Positions 52,089 to 61,458 of a stretch of 64,000 bases of DNA are shown one piece after another; the first letter of the stretch is position 1, and each line of letters begins with the position of its first letter. Source of the DNA: Leptothermofonsia sichuanensis E412. GTDB taxonomy: Bacteria > Cyanobacteriota > Cyanobacteriia > Leptolyngbyales > Leptolyngbyaceae. The translations under genes were made by a program, and so were the position numbers. The DNA lies in contig NZ_CP072600.1 in assembly GCF_019891175.1 (NCBI RefSeq), positions 4,154,001-4,218,000 of the forward strand, written 5' to 3'. The notes beneath the pieces were generated by a model. That model worked only from the letters and a program-made list of their open reading frames with translations, ran no database searches and was not told the DNA's origin.

Positions 52089-53462
52089 ATGACTTCACAG
52101 ACGGATTCTCGGCAGGAGTTTCAAGAACAAAGCAGGCAGCAATTAAAATCTCTATTGGAAGAGAAGGAATTCGATGCAGCTAAGGCAATGCTTATCCCTA
52201 TGCAGCCTGCGGACATTGCAGATGTGATTGAGGGACTCCCAGAAGCGATGCAGGCGATCGCCTTTCGGTTGCTGCTCAAGAACGAGGCGATTGAAGTCTA
52301 TGAATATCTCCAACCGAAAGTACAGCAGGCATTGCTGGAAGACTTTAAGCATCCAGAGGTGCTGGAAATTGTAGACCAGATGTCACCGGATGACCGGGTA
52401 CGCCTGTTTGATGAACTGCCCGCTAAGGTAGTCCGACAGTTGTTTCTTCGCCTCAGTTCTACCGAACGGGACGCCACTGCGCTGCTGTTGGGATATGCGC
52501 CGGGCACCGCCGGGCGTATCATGACTTCGGAGTTTGTGACCCTGCGGGAAACCCTCACAGTCAGCCAGGCGCTGGAGCACATCCGGCGGCTTGCGAACGC
52601 CGCTGAAACGATCTATACGCTTTATGTGGTGGATGATTCCCGCCATCTAATTGGTACTCTTTCCCTGCGTAATCTGGTCACCGCTTCTCCTGATCAAACC
52701 ATTCAGGAGTTGATGGATCGGGATGTTATTTTCGTGTATACCAATACGGATCAGGAAGAAGTTGCCCAACTTATCCAGCACTATGACTTTCTGGCAGTTC
52801 CGGTCGTTGATACCGAACAACGGCTGGTAGGGATTGTCACGGTTGATGATGTGTTAGACGTGATTGAGGAGGAAACCACTGAAGACATTTATACCGCGGG
52901 TGGGGTGCAGAGCGTTGGCGATGACTATTTCCAGACCAACCTGTTGACTGTAGCGCGCAAGCGGGTGTTCTGGCTGCTGATTCTGTTGTTGACGAACACG
53001 GGCACAACTGCTGTGATTCGGAATCAGGAAGATATTCTGGAGCAGGTCGTTGCACTGGCGTTTTTCATTCCCTTATTGATTGACGCAGGGGGCAACGTGG
53101 GAGCACAGTCCTCCACTGTGGTTATCCGGGGGTTGAATACGAACGAAGTCCGTCTGAGTAAGTCATTTGGTATTGTGGGGCGGGAAGCCCTTGCCGGCTC
53201 CCTGTTGGGGATTATGCTCGGCCTGGTTGTGACACTCTGGGCTTACTTCCTGCAAAGAGATTGGGGGGTTGCGCTTTCAGTTGGGACCAGTCTGGTTGCC
53301 ATCTCCATTCTGGCATCGGTGGCAGGGGCAGGATTACCGTTTCTGTTTAAGGCCATGAAGTTTGACCCCGCCCTCATGTCTGCGCCCTTTATTACAACGG
53401 CTGTGGATGTTCTGGGGGTTTTCATTTACCTTACGGTAGCAAGGGCAATCTTGCAGTTGTAA
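52089..53462 (+). CDS. mgtE: Magnesium transporter MgtE
   Basis: A 457-residue MgtE-family Mg2+ channel. An N-terminal helical domain (about 20-130, with PADIADVIEGLPEAMQ and LPAKVVRQLFLRLSSTE) is followed by a CBS pair (MTSEFVTLRETLTVSQALEH; VPVVDTEQRLVGIVTVDDVLD). Five membrane helices complete the protein, with FFIPLLIDAGGNVGAQSSTVVIRGL forming the pore region and PFITTAVDVLGVFIYLTVA the last helix. The amino-terminal and CBS domains close the channel when Mg2+ is high. ATG 52089 has GGATAAGG upstream. Confidence 0.96.
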   Translation: MTSQTDSRQEFQEQSRQQLKSLLEEKEFDAAKAMLIPMQPADIADVIEGLPEAMQAIAFRLLLKNEAIEVYEYLQPKVQQALLEDFKHPEVLEIVDQMSPDDRVRLFDELPAKVVRQLFLRLSSTERDATALLLGYAPGTAGRIMTSEFVTLRETLTVSQALEHIRRLANAAETIYTLYVVDDSRHLIGTLSLRNLVTASPDQTIQELMDRDVIFVYTNTDQEEVAQLIQHYDFLAVPVVDTEQRLVGIVTVDDVLDVIEEETTEDIYTAGGVQSVGDDYFQTNLLTVARKRVFWLLILLLTNTGTTAVIRNQEDILEQVVALAFFIPLLIDAGGNVGAQSSTVVIRGLNTNEVRLSKSFGIVGREALAGSLLGIMLGLVVTLWAYFLQRDWGVALSVGTSLVAISILASVAGAGLPFLFKAMKFDPALMSAPFITTAVDVLGVFIYLTVARAILQL

Positions 53463-53500
53463 AGATGCCAATGTAGAGATTCAAAGGGGATGATCAGGCT

Positions 53501-53561
53501 CTCCGGTTTCCGGCTCACTCTCTTTTAGTTCAACCCAACCGCCTTTTCAGAAACCGGAGAA
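53501..53561. terminator. Hairpin between convergent mgtE and recG
   Basis: TCTCCGGTTTC (53501-53511) and GAAACCGGAGA (53551-53561) are perfect 11-bp arms with a 39-base loop. It lies between two gene ends, so it may be a bidirectional transcription boundary. There is no T-run adjoining the stem, and a palindromic repeat is the alternative. Confidence 0.4.
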
Positions 53562-53581
53562 CTGGGGCGATCTCACACCCA

Positions 53582-56161
53582 TTACGTCAAAATTGTGCCG
53601 CCCATTAATTTCTGGTAACGATATTCCAGTTCCTCTTTCATCAACTCCCAACGACTTAAGGTTTCATCCCTGGCAATTACTTTTTCTGCGGCCTGTCGTG
53701 CCTGTTCCAGAACCTCCTGGTCTTCCACCAGACTTGCCAGGGCAAAGTCTGGTAATCCCGACTGGCGGGTACCCAGTACTTCTCCGGGACCTCGAAAGCG
53801 CAGATCCATTTCTGAGATAAAGAAGCCATCCTGGGACTGCTCCAGAACCTTCAACCGCTGGCGAGCGGCTTCGGTTTTTGAACTGTTCATTAGCAAACAG
53901 AAGGACTGGGAGCCTCCCCGCCCTACCCGCCCGCGCAACTGGTGCAGTTGGGACAGCCCAAACCGCTCGGCGTGTTCAATTAACATCACCGTGGCATTTG
54001 GCACATCCACCCCCACTTCCACCACCGTTGTAGACACCAGAATTTGCGTCTGGTTCTGGCGAAAACGGTTGATCGCATCCTCCTTTTCAGCGGAGGTCAT
54101 GCGTCCGTGTAACAAACCCACCTCAAATTCGGGAAACACCCGTTCTTTCAGTTCCTCATACTCCTCGATCGCCGACTTCAGATCCAGCTTTTCTGACTCT
54201 TCCACGAGGGGCAACACCACATACACCTGCCGCCCCTGGGCAATTTCCCGCCGGATCAGATCGTACGCCTGCATCCGCTCCCGTCCCTGTAACAGGGTGG
54301 TTTGAATCGGTTTGCGTCCGGGGGGCAGTTCATCAATCTGACTCACGTCCAGGTCGCCGTGGAGGGTAAGCGCCAGGGTGCGGGGAATGGGAGTTGCGGT
54401 CATTGTCAGCACATGGGGATTCTGCCCTTTCTGCTGGAGCCGTGCCCGCTGCTGCACTCCAAACCGATGCTGTTCGTCAATGACAACCAGTCCCAACCGC
54501 TGAAAGTTGACCGAATCCTGAATCAGAGCATGGGTGCCTATCAGCAAGGGCAGTTCCCCTGTTTCAAGCTGGGCATGGATTTCTCGCCGTTTCGCGGCTC
54601 TGGTGGAGCCAGTCAGCAATTCCACAGGCAGGTGCAGCAGGTTAAACCACGGCACCATTTTGCGGTAGTGCTGTTCCGCCAAAACTTCCGTAGGTGCCAT
54701 CAGGGCAGTCTGGTAACCGGCCTGAATTGCTGCCAGACAGGCAATCACCGCCACAATAGTTTTTCCAGAACCCACATCTCCCTGCACCAGGCGATTCATG
54801 GGGGTTGGTTTTTGTAAATCACTGAGGATGTCATTGACCACCCGCTCCTGGGCATTGGTGAGGCGGAAGGGGAGGATGGCATAAAACTGGTCAATCAATT
54901 TGCCGGTGGGAGCCAGCACTGCACTTGCCTGGATCTGCTGCTGGGTCTTGCGGCGTTTGAGTAAACCCAGTTGCAGGTAGAAGAACTCATCAAACACCAG
55001 ACGATGGCGGGCAGTTGCCAGGGCATGGGCATCGGGGGGAAAGTGGATGTGGGCGATCGCCTCCTGAATCCCCACCAGTCCGTATTGCGCCCGCAGGCGA
55101 TCAGGCAGGGGTTCCCGAATTTGCTGTACCGCAGGCAGGGCAGAAGTCACCGCCCGCCTGACCAGATCGGCTGGGACATCTGCCGCCAGGGGATAGATAG
55201 GCACTACCCGCCCCACTTTGAGGGACTCGATCGAGTCCTCTTCGTGTTCCAGTACCTCGATTTCCGGGTCTTCCAGGGTGACACCATACTTACTGCGCTT
55301 GACCAGCCCGGAGGCGGCGATCGTCGCTCCCGGTAGATAAATGCGCCGTTGCTGCTCCTGCCATGCCCGATTACTGTAGCGATTTCCGCCATAGAAGCGG
55401 CTCAGTTTAATCTGTCCTGTATGGTCCCGAATCACCAGTTCCAGGATGGTCAGGTTGGGGTTGCGGGGACTGGTGAAACAGTTGCAGCGTTTGACTTTGG
55501 CAATCAGAGTCACGCTTTCCCCTTCCACCAGGCTTTGAATATCCACCTGACGGGCATAGTCAATATGGTCGCGGGGATAGTAAAAGAGTAAGTCTCGCAC
55601 CGTCAAAAGCCCCAGTTTTGCCAGCCGTTCCGAGTTTTTGGGACCAATTTTGGGTAAGTAGGTGAGGGGCTGGTCGAGCGCAGGAAGAGAGGCGTGAGGG
55701 GAAAGAGGAGAGGAGTGGGGAGTGTTCGCCTTTGGCGTCCCCCCAGGGTGGGGTAAGGGATGGGAGGTGAGGGGAGCAGTTTTTGGGGTTTTTGAAGGAG
55801 AGGGATTCTTCCCATCTCCCTGTCTCCCTGTTCTGCTACTCTCCCACACGCGCTTCATTTCATGCAAAAAGCGGCGAGTGTCGGCAACCAGATGCTGGCG
55901 CTCGGCGAAGGTAAGTTCGGAGTAGGTGGTGAACCGGGTGCTGAGGGACTGCCAGTGATGCTGATCCTGGGTGGAAAGCTGTTGGGGAGGCTGGCTGAGG
56001 GAAAGGCTGAGAAATTCGCTGAAGCGATGCTGGTTGCCTTCCAGGTCGTTAAAGCCCCGCTCGGCTTCTTTAGAGAGTGCTTTTTGCAGACGAATCCAGT
56101 CCGGCGGGGAGGAAACGTCGGATATTGGGTGTTGGGTATCGGGTGAGGGAGGTGGTTGCAC
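53582..56161 (-). CDS. recG: ATP-dependent DNA helicase RecG
   Basis: Branch-migrating helicase for stalled forks and recombination, about 860 residues, longer than the roughly 690 of E. coli. The wedge/OB region has LTYLPKIGPKNSERLAKLGL, TVRDLLFYYPRDHIDY and AKVKRCNCF. The motor has MNRLVQGDVGSGKT, LMAPTEVLAEQHY, VIDEQHRFGVQQR, TMTATPIPRT and LHQLRGRVGRG. The cyanobacterial N-terminal extension includes a Pro/Ser/His-rich linker (about residues 104-160). Start GTG 56161 is preferred over TTG 56188 because AAAGGAGG lies 5 bases before it. The upstream hypothetical gene ends just 11 bases away, so the two are co-transcribed. Confidence 0.95.
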   Translation of the reverse strand: MQPPPSPDTQHPISDVSSPPDWIRLQKALSKEAERGFNDLEGNQHRFSEFLSLSLSQPPQQLSTQDQHHWQSLSTRFTTYSELTFAERQHLVADTRRFLHEMKRVWESSRTGRQGDGKNPSPSKTPKTAPLTSHPLPHPGGTPKANTPHSSPLSPHASLPALDQPLTYLPKIGPKNSERLAKLGLLTVRDLLFYYPRDHIDYARQVDIQSLVEGESVTLIAKVKRCNCFTSPRNPNLTILELVIRDHTGQIKLSRFYGGNRYSNRAWQEQQRRIYLPGATIAASGLVKRSKYGVTLEDPEIEVLEHEEDSIESLKVGRVVPIYPLAADVPADLVRRAVTSALPAVQQIREPLPDRLRAQYGLVGIQEAIAHIHFPPDAHALATARHRLVFDEFFYLQLGLLKRRKTQQQIQASAVLAPTGKLIDQFYAILPFRLTNAQERVVNDILSDLQKPTPMNRLVQGDVGSGKTIVAVIACLAAIQAGYQTALMAPTEVLAEQHYRKMVPWFNLLHLPVELLTGSTRAAKRREIHAQLETGELPLLIGTHALIQDSVNFQRLGLVVIDEQHRFGVQQRARLQQKGQNPHVLTMTATPIPRTLALTLHGDLDVSQIDELPPGRKPIQTTLLQGRERMQAYDLIRREIAQGRQVYVVLPLVEESEKLDLKSAIEEYEELKERVFPEFEVGLLHGRMTSAEKEDAINRFRQNQTQILVSTTVVEVGVDVPNATVMLIEHAERFGLSQLHQLRGRVGRGGSQSFCLLMNSSKTEAARQRLKVLEQSQDGFFISEMDLRFRGPGEVLGTRQSGLPDFALASLVEDQEVLEQARQAAEKVIARDETLSRWELMKEELEYRYQKLMGGTILT

Positions 56162-56172
56162 GCGCCCCTCCT

Positions 56173-57048
56173 TTACTCCTCGGTCCAACTGGCGCGCCAG
56201 GCTGCCTGAGCTTCTGCGATCGCCCGATTATGTTGTTTTTTCTGGTATTCCCGTCCCAGGTTTTTGAGTTGGGCTAACAGGCTCCGAATCCGGGTGCGGG
56301 CAGAGTTCACAGCGGGGTCGGCAAATTCGATTTCGGCAAGGCGCAGATGGATTGCCACGATATGAATGACCGTGTGCCCTTTCTGGTCGTTATCGTCTTT
56401 CTCTGTCGGCTCATTGCGCACTGCCTCAACCAGCAGATTCATCAGGTTGGGGGTACGTCCTCCAACCTCAGACATATCTGCTCTGGCAGCGGCTTCCAGA
56501 ATCGGTTCCGGTAGTTTTGGGGGCAGAATGTTTGCCTGTTGTAATAATCGGTTTGCCGCATGGGAGGCTGTTCGTAATTCCTGGGCGATCGCCTCTTCCA
56601 GGTCTTGCTGCCACTGAGCCAGATGGGCGGGGGTCAGTTGAGGTTTCTCTGATTTGTCCGATGAGGGACTGGATGGAATCAGAGTCAGGCTGTCTGTGAG
56701 CGATGGTGTCGTCTCTCCAGAGAACTCCGATGAACCGGATGGTGACAGTTCGGCTGGAACCACCGGAGGATGCAGTTGAGCCAGTAGCTCTTCCTGAGTC
56801 TGGTATGCCAGTCTGCGCAGGGTCTGTTGCAGTTCATAGCGCTGGTTATAAGGCAGGCGCAAGAAACGCTCAGGGTAACCCTGAGTGCAGACATGGTAGC
56901 AGGCAAGAATTAATTGCTGGCGCACTGCCTGCCCCAGAAGTGTCAGGTACTCCGAATAGGCTTTGTGAAACTCATTGGCGAGATCTGCAATTGCCTCGTG
57001 CATTGCTGCCAAATCTTTCTCTATGCGCTCCACCGTGATCCTATCCAT
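56173..57048 (-). CDS. Conserved cyanobacterial hypothetical protein, helical
   Basis: 291 residues, mostly alpha-helical with coiled-coil character. An N-terminal helical domain (ITVERIEKDLAAMHEAIADL, LILACYHVCTQGYPERFLRL, YELQQTLRRLAYQTQEELLA) is followed by a Ser/Pro/Thr-rich linker (about 100-135). A second helical domain has EEAIAQELRTASHAANRLLQ and HIVAIHLRLAEIEFADPAVN. I recognise no catalytic motif. It lies immediately upstream of recG in the same direction, 11 bases apart, which suggests joint expression. Function unknown. Confidence 0.75.
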   Translation of the reverse strand: MDRITVERIEKDLAAMHEAIADLANEFHKAYSEYLTLLGQAVRQQLILACYHVCTQGYPERFLRLPYNQRYELQQTLRRLAYQTQEELLAQLHPPVVPAELSPSGSSEFSGETTPSLTDSLTLIPSSPSSDKSEKPQLTPAHLAQWQQDLEEAIAQELRTASHAANRLLQQANILPPKLPEPILEAAARADMSEVGGRTPNLMNLLVEAVRNEPTEKDDNDQKGHTVIHIVAIHLRLAEIEFADPAVNSARTRIRSLLAQLKNLGREYQKKQHNRAIAEAQAAWRASWTEE

Positions 57049-57106
57049 GCTTCAATCGATTGCCAGACACGATTCTATCCTCAGGATAGCGGTTTAGAGA
57101 CTGGGG

Positions 57107-57970
57107 CTATTCCCAACCTAAATGCTGACGCAGCGATCGCCGCATGACATCAATGGGAACTTCCTGCTGGAGCCAGATACGCAGGGCAGCCGCTCCCTGT
57201 TGAACGAGCATTTCCAGCCCATCCAGCGCGATCGCCCCTTTCCCCTGCGCCTGTTGCAGAAACAGGGTTGGGTTGGGCGTGTAGATCAGGTCATAGGCAA
57301 TCAGGTTGGATGGGAGCAAATCAACTTCAGCGGGGCTGAGGGGCGATCGCGCACTGTGGGGTGCCATGCCAACAGGGGTTGTATTCACTAACAAATCTGC
57401 ACCGGGCAGCAATTCTGCCAGATTACTCCAGGTATGAACTTTTAAATTCACATTCAGAGGAGAGTGCATCCAGCTCTTCAAAAATTTCTCCAGTTTCTCA
57501 CTATCCCGACCAACCACATGAATTTCAGCACAACCCAATTGATGACATCCAGCAACCACCGCCCTGGAAGCACCTCCATTCCCCAGGATGACCGCAACCA
57601 CCTGGGACCAATCCCGTGCCAATGACTTGAGAGGAGCGAGAAAGCCTTCTACATCCGTATTGGTACCACTCCACCCCTGCTGGCTGTGCCAGACCGTATT
57701 AACAGCTCCCACCGCCTGAGCAATTTCTGTAACGCTGGCCAGCAGGGGCAAGATTGCCTGTTTATGGGGAATGGTAATACTGAATCCCTGCACCCCGATC
57801 GCATCAAACCCGGCAATTGCTGGCTCTAACTTTGCTGGCGGGATAGGAAATGGCAGGTAAGCGTAATCAAGCCCCAGATGGGCGATCGCCGCATTGTGCA
57901 TGATGGGAGACAGCGAGTGCTCAATCGGATAGCCGATGACGCCCAGAAGCTTTGTTTTACCGGTAATCAC
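57107..57970 (-). CDS. aroE: Shikimate dehydrogenase
   Basis: NADP-dependent enzyme of aromatic amino acid synthesis (3-dehydroshikimate to shikimate), 287 residues. It shows LLGVIGYPIEHSLSPIMHNA (shikimate-binding Ser residues), VQGFSITIPHKQAIL with catalytic Lys, AVGAVNTVW, GTNTDVEGF, the nucleotide site VILGNGGASRAVV, and LVNTTPVGMAPHS. The C-terminus has GLEMLVQQGAAALRIW. All expected residues are present. Confidence 0.96.
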   Translation of the reverse strand: MITGKTKLLGVIGYPIEHSLSPIMHNAAIAHLGLDYAYLPFPIPPAKLEPAIAGFDAIGVQGFSITIPHKQAILPLLASVTEIAQAVGAVNTVWHSQQGWSGTNTDVEGFLAPLKSLARDWSQVVAVILGNGGASRAVVAGCHQLGCAEIHVVGRDSEKLEKFLKSWMHSPLNVNLKVHTWSNLAELLPGADLLVNTTPVGMAPHSARSPLSPAEVDLLPSNLIAYDLIYTPNPTLFLQQAQGKGAIALDGLEMLVQQGAAALRIWLQQEVPIDVMRRSLRQHLGWE

Positions 57971-58045
57971 AGGAAAAGCAGTGAAGGATGTAGAGGACGA
58001 GGTACAGGAAAGGGGCCAGTTGAGGAACCACTACTTGATGAACCA

Positions 58046-58504
58046 CTACTCAAAAGGGAGCGATTCCGATTGAGACGGATTGGGAGCAACACCACCAGAC
58101 TCTACCTCCCCGCACCCGGCTGCCTCAATTTCAGGGGACTTATTTTCTAAATCGGGTTCAAATTCCAGGGGGGCAAGATCCAGTGAGAGATCGATGACTG
58201 AAGGTTCTGGTTCAGGGAAACTGATATCCACGGGTTCTAGTCTGGCATGAACCCGACGAATGGGTAAATTGGCAATTAATGCCGTTGCGCGCTGATTGCT
58301 TTCCAGGGAAAACTCCATTGCCTCAGTATCCAGTTCCACATAACGAGAAACCACTGCTAGAATTTCCCTCCGCATCGCATCCAGAGCCTCCGGCGCAATA
58401 TCTGTGCGATCGTGTGCCAGAACCAGCTTGAGACGGTTTTTCACCTGCTGGCGGCTGTGATCTTCGGAGCGGAAAAACAGGCGTTCAAGGAAATCAAGCA
58501 ACAT
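58046..58504 (-). CDS. minE: Cell division topological specificity factor MinE, extended C-terminus
   Basis: Stimulates MinD ATPase and drives Min oscillation so that the Z-ring forms at midcell. The conserved part is the first about 95 residues: MLLDFLERLFFR (membrane-targeting helix), SRQQVKNRLKLVLAHDRTDI (MinD-binding), and LDAMRREILAVVSRYVELD. The chain is 152 residues against about 90-100 in many bacteria. The extra tail is acidic and Pro/Ser-rich (PEPEPSVIDLSLDLAPLEF onward). It is downstream of minD across a repeat-filled spacer of 166 bases. Confidence 0.93.
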   Translation of the reverse strand: MLLDFLERLFFRSEDHSRQQVKNRLKLVLAHDRTDIAPEALDAMRREILAVVSRYVELDTEAMEFSLESNQRATALIANLPIRRVHARLEPVDISFPEPEPSVIDLSLDLAPLEFEPDLENKSPEIEAAGCGEVESGGVAPNPSQSESLPFE

Positions 58505-58516
58505 GGGGCAGGGGAA

Positions 58517-58670
58517 TGAAGAGTGAGGAATGAGGAATGAGGAATGAAGAATGAGGAGTGAGGGGTGAGAAATGAAAAGTGAAGGAGGAGTTGTTGGTTA
58601 TTGGTTGTTAGGAAGGGGTAAGTTTTTTTATCTTTCATCCTTCATCCCTCATCTTTCATCCCTCATCCTT
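58517..58670. repeat. GAGGAATGAAGAATGAGGAGT-type repeats between minD and minE
   Basis: Imperfect units of GAATGAGGAATGA and, further on, TTTCATCC/CCCTCATC fill almost the whole spacer between the two min genes, leaving little room for regulatory sequence. Confidence 0.8.
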
Positions 58671-59477
58671 CTAAAACAGCTTGGTATTCAGCACTTTTTT
58701 AAGTTTTGAAAAGAAGCCATCATTGGTTGGGGTGAGGTCGAGAAAGTCTACCTTCTCTCCTTCAAGGCGACGGGCAATATTGTTCAAAGCGGTCCCTGCC
58801 ATTGAAGGAGTTTCGGCAATGACCAGGGGTTCACCTTTGTTGGTCGAGACGATCACTTTCTCATCGTCAGGCACTACCCCAATCAGGGGAACGGCTAAAA
58901 TTTCCTTCACATCTTCAATCGACATCATGTCGTTTGCCTGCACCATAGCCGGACGGATGCGATTGACAATTAGATGAATTTTTCGGATGCCATTTGCTTC
59001 CAGCAACCCGATGACGCGATCAGCATCTCGTACAGCCGCAATTTCAGGGGTGGTGACAATCAGGGCTTCTTGGGCGGCGGCGATCGCGTTCTGAAACCCG
59101 GACTCAATTCCCGCTGGACAATCTACCAGAACATACTCATAAACCTTAGTCAGCGCCATTGCCAGCTTTTTCATCTGGTCTGGTTTGACAGCATCCTTGG
59201 TGCGGTTTTGGGCGGCAGGCAACAAGACCAGGTTGGGATGGCGCTTATCTTTAACCAGTGCCTGCTCTAACCGACACTGGCCTGCCAGCACATCTACTGC
59301 GGTGTAAACCACCCGGTTTTCCAGACCCAGCAGCAGATCCAGGTTACGCAGACCAAAATCTGCATCGATCACAGCTACCTTGTGATGGCGCTTTGCCAGA
59401 GCCATACCCAGGTTGGCTGTCGTGGTGGTCTTACCCACCCCTCCTTTTCCAGAGGTGATGACAATAATCCGACTCAT
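58671..59477 (-). CDS. minD: Septum site-determining protein MinD
   Basis: A ParA/MinD-family ATPase of 268 residues that recruits MinC to the membrane. It has the deviant Walker A GKGGVGKTTTTANLG, AVIDADFGLRNLD, YVLVDCPAGIESGF and VTTPEIAAVRDADRVIG. The C-terminal amphipathic helix (FFSKLKKVLNTKLF) is the membrane-targeting sequence. It begins 26 bases after minC, so minC and minD form an operon. Confidence 0.97.
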   Translation of the reverse strand: MSRIIVITSGKGGVGKTTTTANLGMALAKRHHKVAVIDADFGLRNLDLLLGLENRVVYTAVDVLAGQCRLEQALVKDKRHPNLVLLPAAQNRTKDAVKPDQMKKLAMALTKVYEYVLVDCPAGIESGFQNAIAAAQEALIVTTPEIAAVRDADRVIGLLEANGIRKIHLIVNRIRPAMVQANDMMSIEDVKEILAVPLIGVVPDDEKVIVSTNKGEPLVIAETPSMAGTALNNIARRLEGEKVDFLDLTPTNDGFFSKLKKVLNTKLF

Positions 59478-59503
59478 GTAATGGGGGATGAATAACTCGT
59501 TGA

Positions 59504-60298
59504 TTAATGGTACCTCGATCGCGAGAAATCATACGCTCTGACAATTTGAATGGCACCCTGAGAAGTTACATAAGCCACTTCAGGGTAATAATCTGTCAAT
59601 GTTGACTCTGGCGCTCTGGCAACGAAATCAGCAATCCGCAGTTGGGTCGGTTCCATCTGGAGCGCCATGATCAGACAGCGGGGGTTCCCTTTACTGCCGG
59701 CATGTGCCACGCCCCGCAACCGTCCCCAGACAAGAATGTCCCCTTCAGCCGTAATCGTGCCACCGGGGTTCACATCGCCCAGCACAACTACGGTGCCGTT
59801 ATGCTGAATATCGGCACCAGAGCGGAGAGTGGTTTCCACATAGAGAGGATCGGCCATCACCTGCCCGGACTCTGGGGAAGACTGGGTCAGGTGACTGATA
59901 GAAGATTGCTGTTCAACGGAGTAGCCCGCTGTTGCGGCGGCAACAGCGGTCTGACGGCGGCTGGTGTAAACCCGCTTAAGCTGAAGTTGGGAGTCCGTCA
60001 GGGCATCGGCGATCGCCTGCAACTGGCGTCCATCCAGGAGCCGATCTCTGGCGATTAAATGAACGGTTGTATCGGGTTGCCAGAAGCGTTCCCCCGCATC
60101 CAACCGTTGTTTGAGCTGCTGCCAGATCTCTTCCCAGTTAAAAATCGCAGCAGGATTGTCTTCGCCACCCTCGCCTTCAGGTGGCAGCAACAACAATAAT
60201 TTTCCTCCCTCACTTTTTAACCGAACCTGCTGGCTCCGGTCGCTATCAGATGAATCCTGGGAAACAATGGGTATGGAGGGTGACGACGCATCAGTCAT
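59504..60298 (-). CDS. minC: Septum site-determining protein MinC
   Basis: Inhibitor of FtsZ polymerisation, 264 residues. The N-terminal FtsZ-interacting domain (about 25-115) is divergent. The C-terminal beta-helix domain is clear: YVETTLRSGADIQHNGTVVV, LGDVNPGGTITAEGDILVWG and RLRGVAHAGSKGNPRC, followed by MEPTQLRIADFVAR. It is first in the minC-minD(-minE) order, as usual in cyanobacteria. Confidence 0.94.
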   Translation of the reverse strand: MTDASSPSIPIVSQDSSDSDRSQQVRLKSEGGKLLLLLPPEGEGGEDNPAAIFNWEEIWQQLKQRLDAGERFWQPDTTVHLIARDRLLDGRQLQAIADALTDSQLQLKRVYTSRRQTAVAAATAGYSVEQQSSISHLTQSSPESGQVMADPLYVETTLRSGADIQHNGTVVVLGDVNPGGTITAEGDILVWGRLRGVAHAGSKGNPRCLIMALQMEPTQLRIADFVARAPESTLTDYYPEVAYVTSQGAIQIVRAYDFSRSRYH

Positions 60299-60396
60299 GG
60301 GAAAACTTAAACCCGAAACTCGAACGGATTCACTATAAGCCGAAAATCAACGAATGGATCAGGTAGAGGTTGCCAGGACTGATGCATTCGCCATTA

Positions 60397-61050
60397 CTAA
60401 ACAGCCACAGGCTGTAACAACGCTATCTTTGAGAAAGAAAATTCGGTAGTGGTTGGCTTGCTATCGGTTTCGGTTTTAATTAACCGGCGAGTCATGATCC
60501 AGTAACCATCTATCTGCTCGTAGCTGTCTTCAAACTCCTGACGCCCTCCCTTTGGTTCCCCTGTTTTGGCATCGTGATAGACCGAGTCATAGGTGTGGGA
60601 GAGGTAGCCTGCGCCAGTGTCGATCGTGCTGAAGGTGTTAATGGTAACAACAACACCATGAATGTGGCGGTGAACCAGACACACTTCGTTGTTCCGTACC
60701 TTATAGCGATCGCCCTCTGCCTTACCCCCTACCAGAATCTCAACAGCACCCGTTGCATCGGTTTCCCCATACTCAAACGTGTTTTTGCCGTGGGTTTCCT
60801 CAAACGGACGCCGGACCCGGTGTACCGCAATTTCCCAGACCTGACCGTGAATCGCTTTTTTCGCTTCCTCATCCGCCACATCCATGACATCAAAGCTTAA
60901 GTCAGCATTGATCCGAATCTTGCCTGTGTAGACGTTATCACCCGTCCTGAGTTGAACGTTTGCGGTGTAGCCGGGGAAGTTTTTATCCCAGGTGTAGCGA
61001 TTTTCGTAAGCAGCCCGAAACAGATCGCGAGCAGACAGGTTGGCTGTCAT
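60397..61050 (-). CDS. DUF3386-family protein
   Basis: 217 residues from ATG 61050, with AGGAGAG four bases upstream; the longer frame to 61275 is rejected. The sequence reads MTANLSARDLFRAAYENRYTWD, then FPGYTANVQLRTGDNVYTGK, EIAVHRVRRPFEETHG and SYEQIDGYWIMTRRLIKTE. It looks like a soluble beta-rich protein of the cyanobacterial and plastid DUF3386 family. Function unknown. It is divergent from rpmF. Confidence 0.85.
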   Translation of the reverse strand: MTANLSARDLFRAAYENRYTWDKNFPGYTANVQLRTGDNVYTGKIRINADLSFDVMDVADEEAKKAIHGQVWEIAVHRVRRPFEETHGKNTFEYGETDATGAVEILVGGKAEGDRYKVRNNEVCLVHRHIHGVVVTINTFSTIDTGAGYLSHTYDSVYHDAKTGEPKGGRQEFEDSYEQIDGYWIMTRRLIKTETDSKPTTTEFSFSKIALLQPVAV

Positions 61051-61284
61051 GAAACTCTCCTTGTTGATAGTCTCCTCTAGTTTAGGACGATTAACGGGAT
61101 GTGCAACCTGGTAGCCCAGATCCCCGGTCTCTCGTTGCTCTGAGTGTAATTGGCTAAAATCAATTTCCAGAGGCTGGAGATCTGGGTATTGTCCCCCCCA
61201 CCGAATGATTAGTGGAGCAGTGGGATCTGAGAACAATGCTCTACAATGGAAAAGTTGTCGAGCAATATCCACCAATCCACCACA

Positions 61285-61458
61285 ATGGCAGTTCCTAAGA
61301 AGAAAACCTCAAAGTCCAAACGTGATATGCGTAAGGCAACCTGGAAACGGAAAGCCAATCTCCAGGCTCAAAAAGCACTCTCTCTGGGCAAATCGATCCT
61401 GACCGGGCGGGCTGAAGGCTTCATTTACCCTCAAGATGAAGATGAAGACGAAGAGTAA
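61285..61458 (+). CDS. rpmF: 50S ribosomal protein L32
   Basis: 57 residues. [20 protein letters not shown] is the L32 N-terminus, and the C-terminus is an acidic cyanobacterial-style tail ([10 protein letters not shown]). The usual zinc-finger cysteines are absent, as in many cyanobacterial L32 proteins. Start ATG 61285 is used because a longer in-frame extension to 61246 is not L32-like. The stop TAA shares its last A with the start of the next gene. Confidence 0.95.
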   Translation: MAVPKKKTSKSKRDMRKATWKRKANLQAQKALSLGKSILTGRAEGFIYPQDEDEDEE

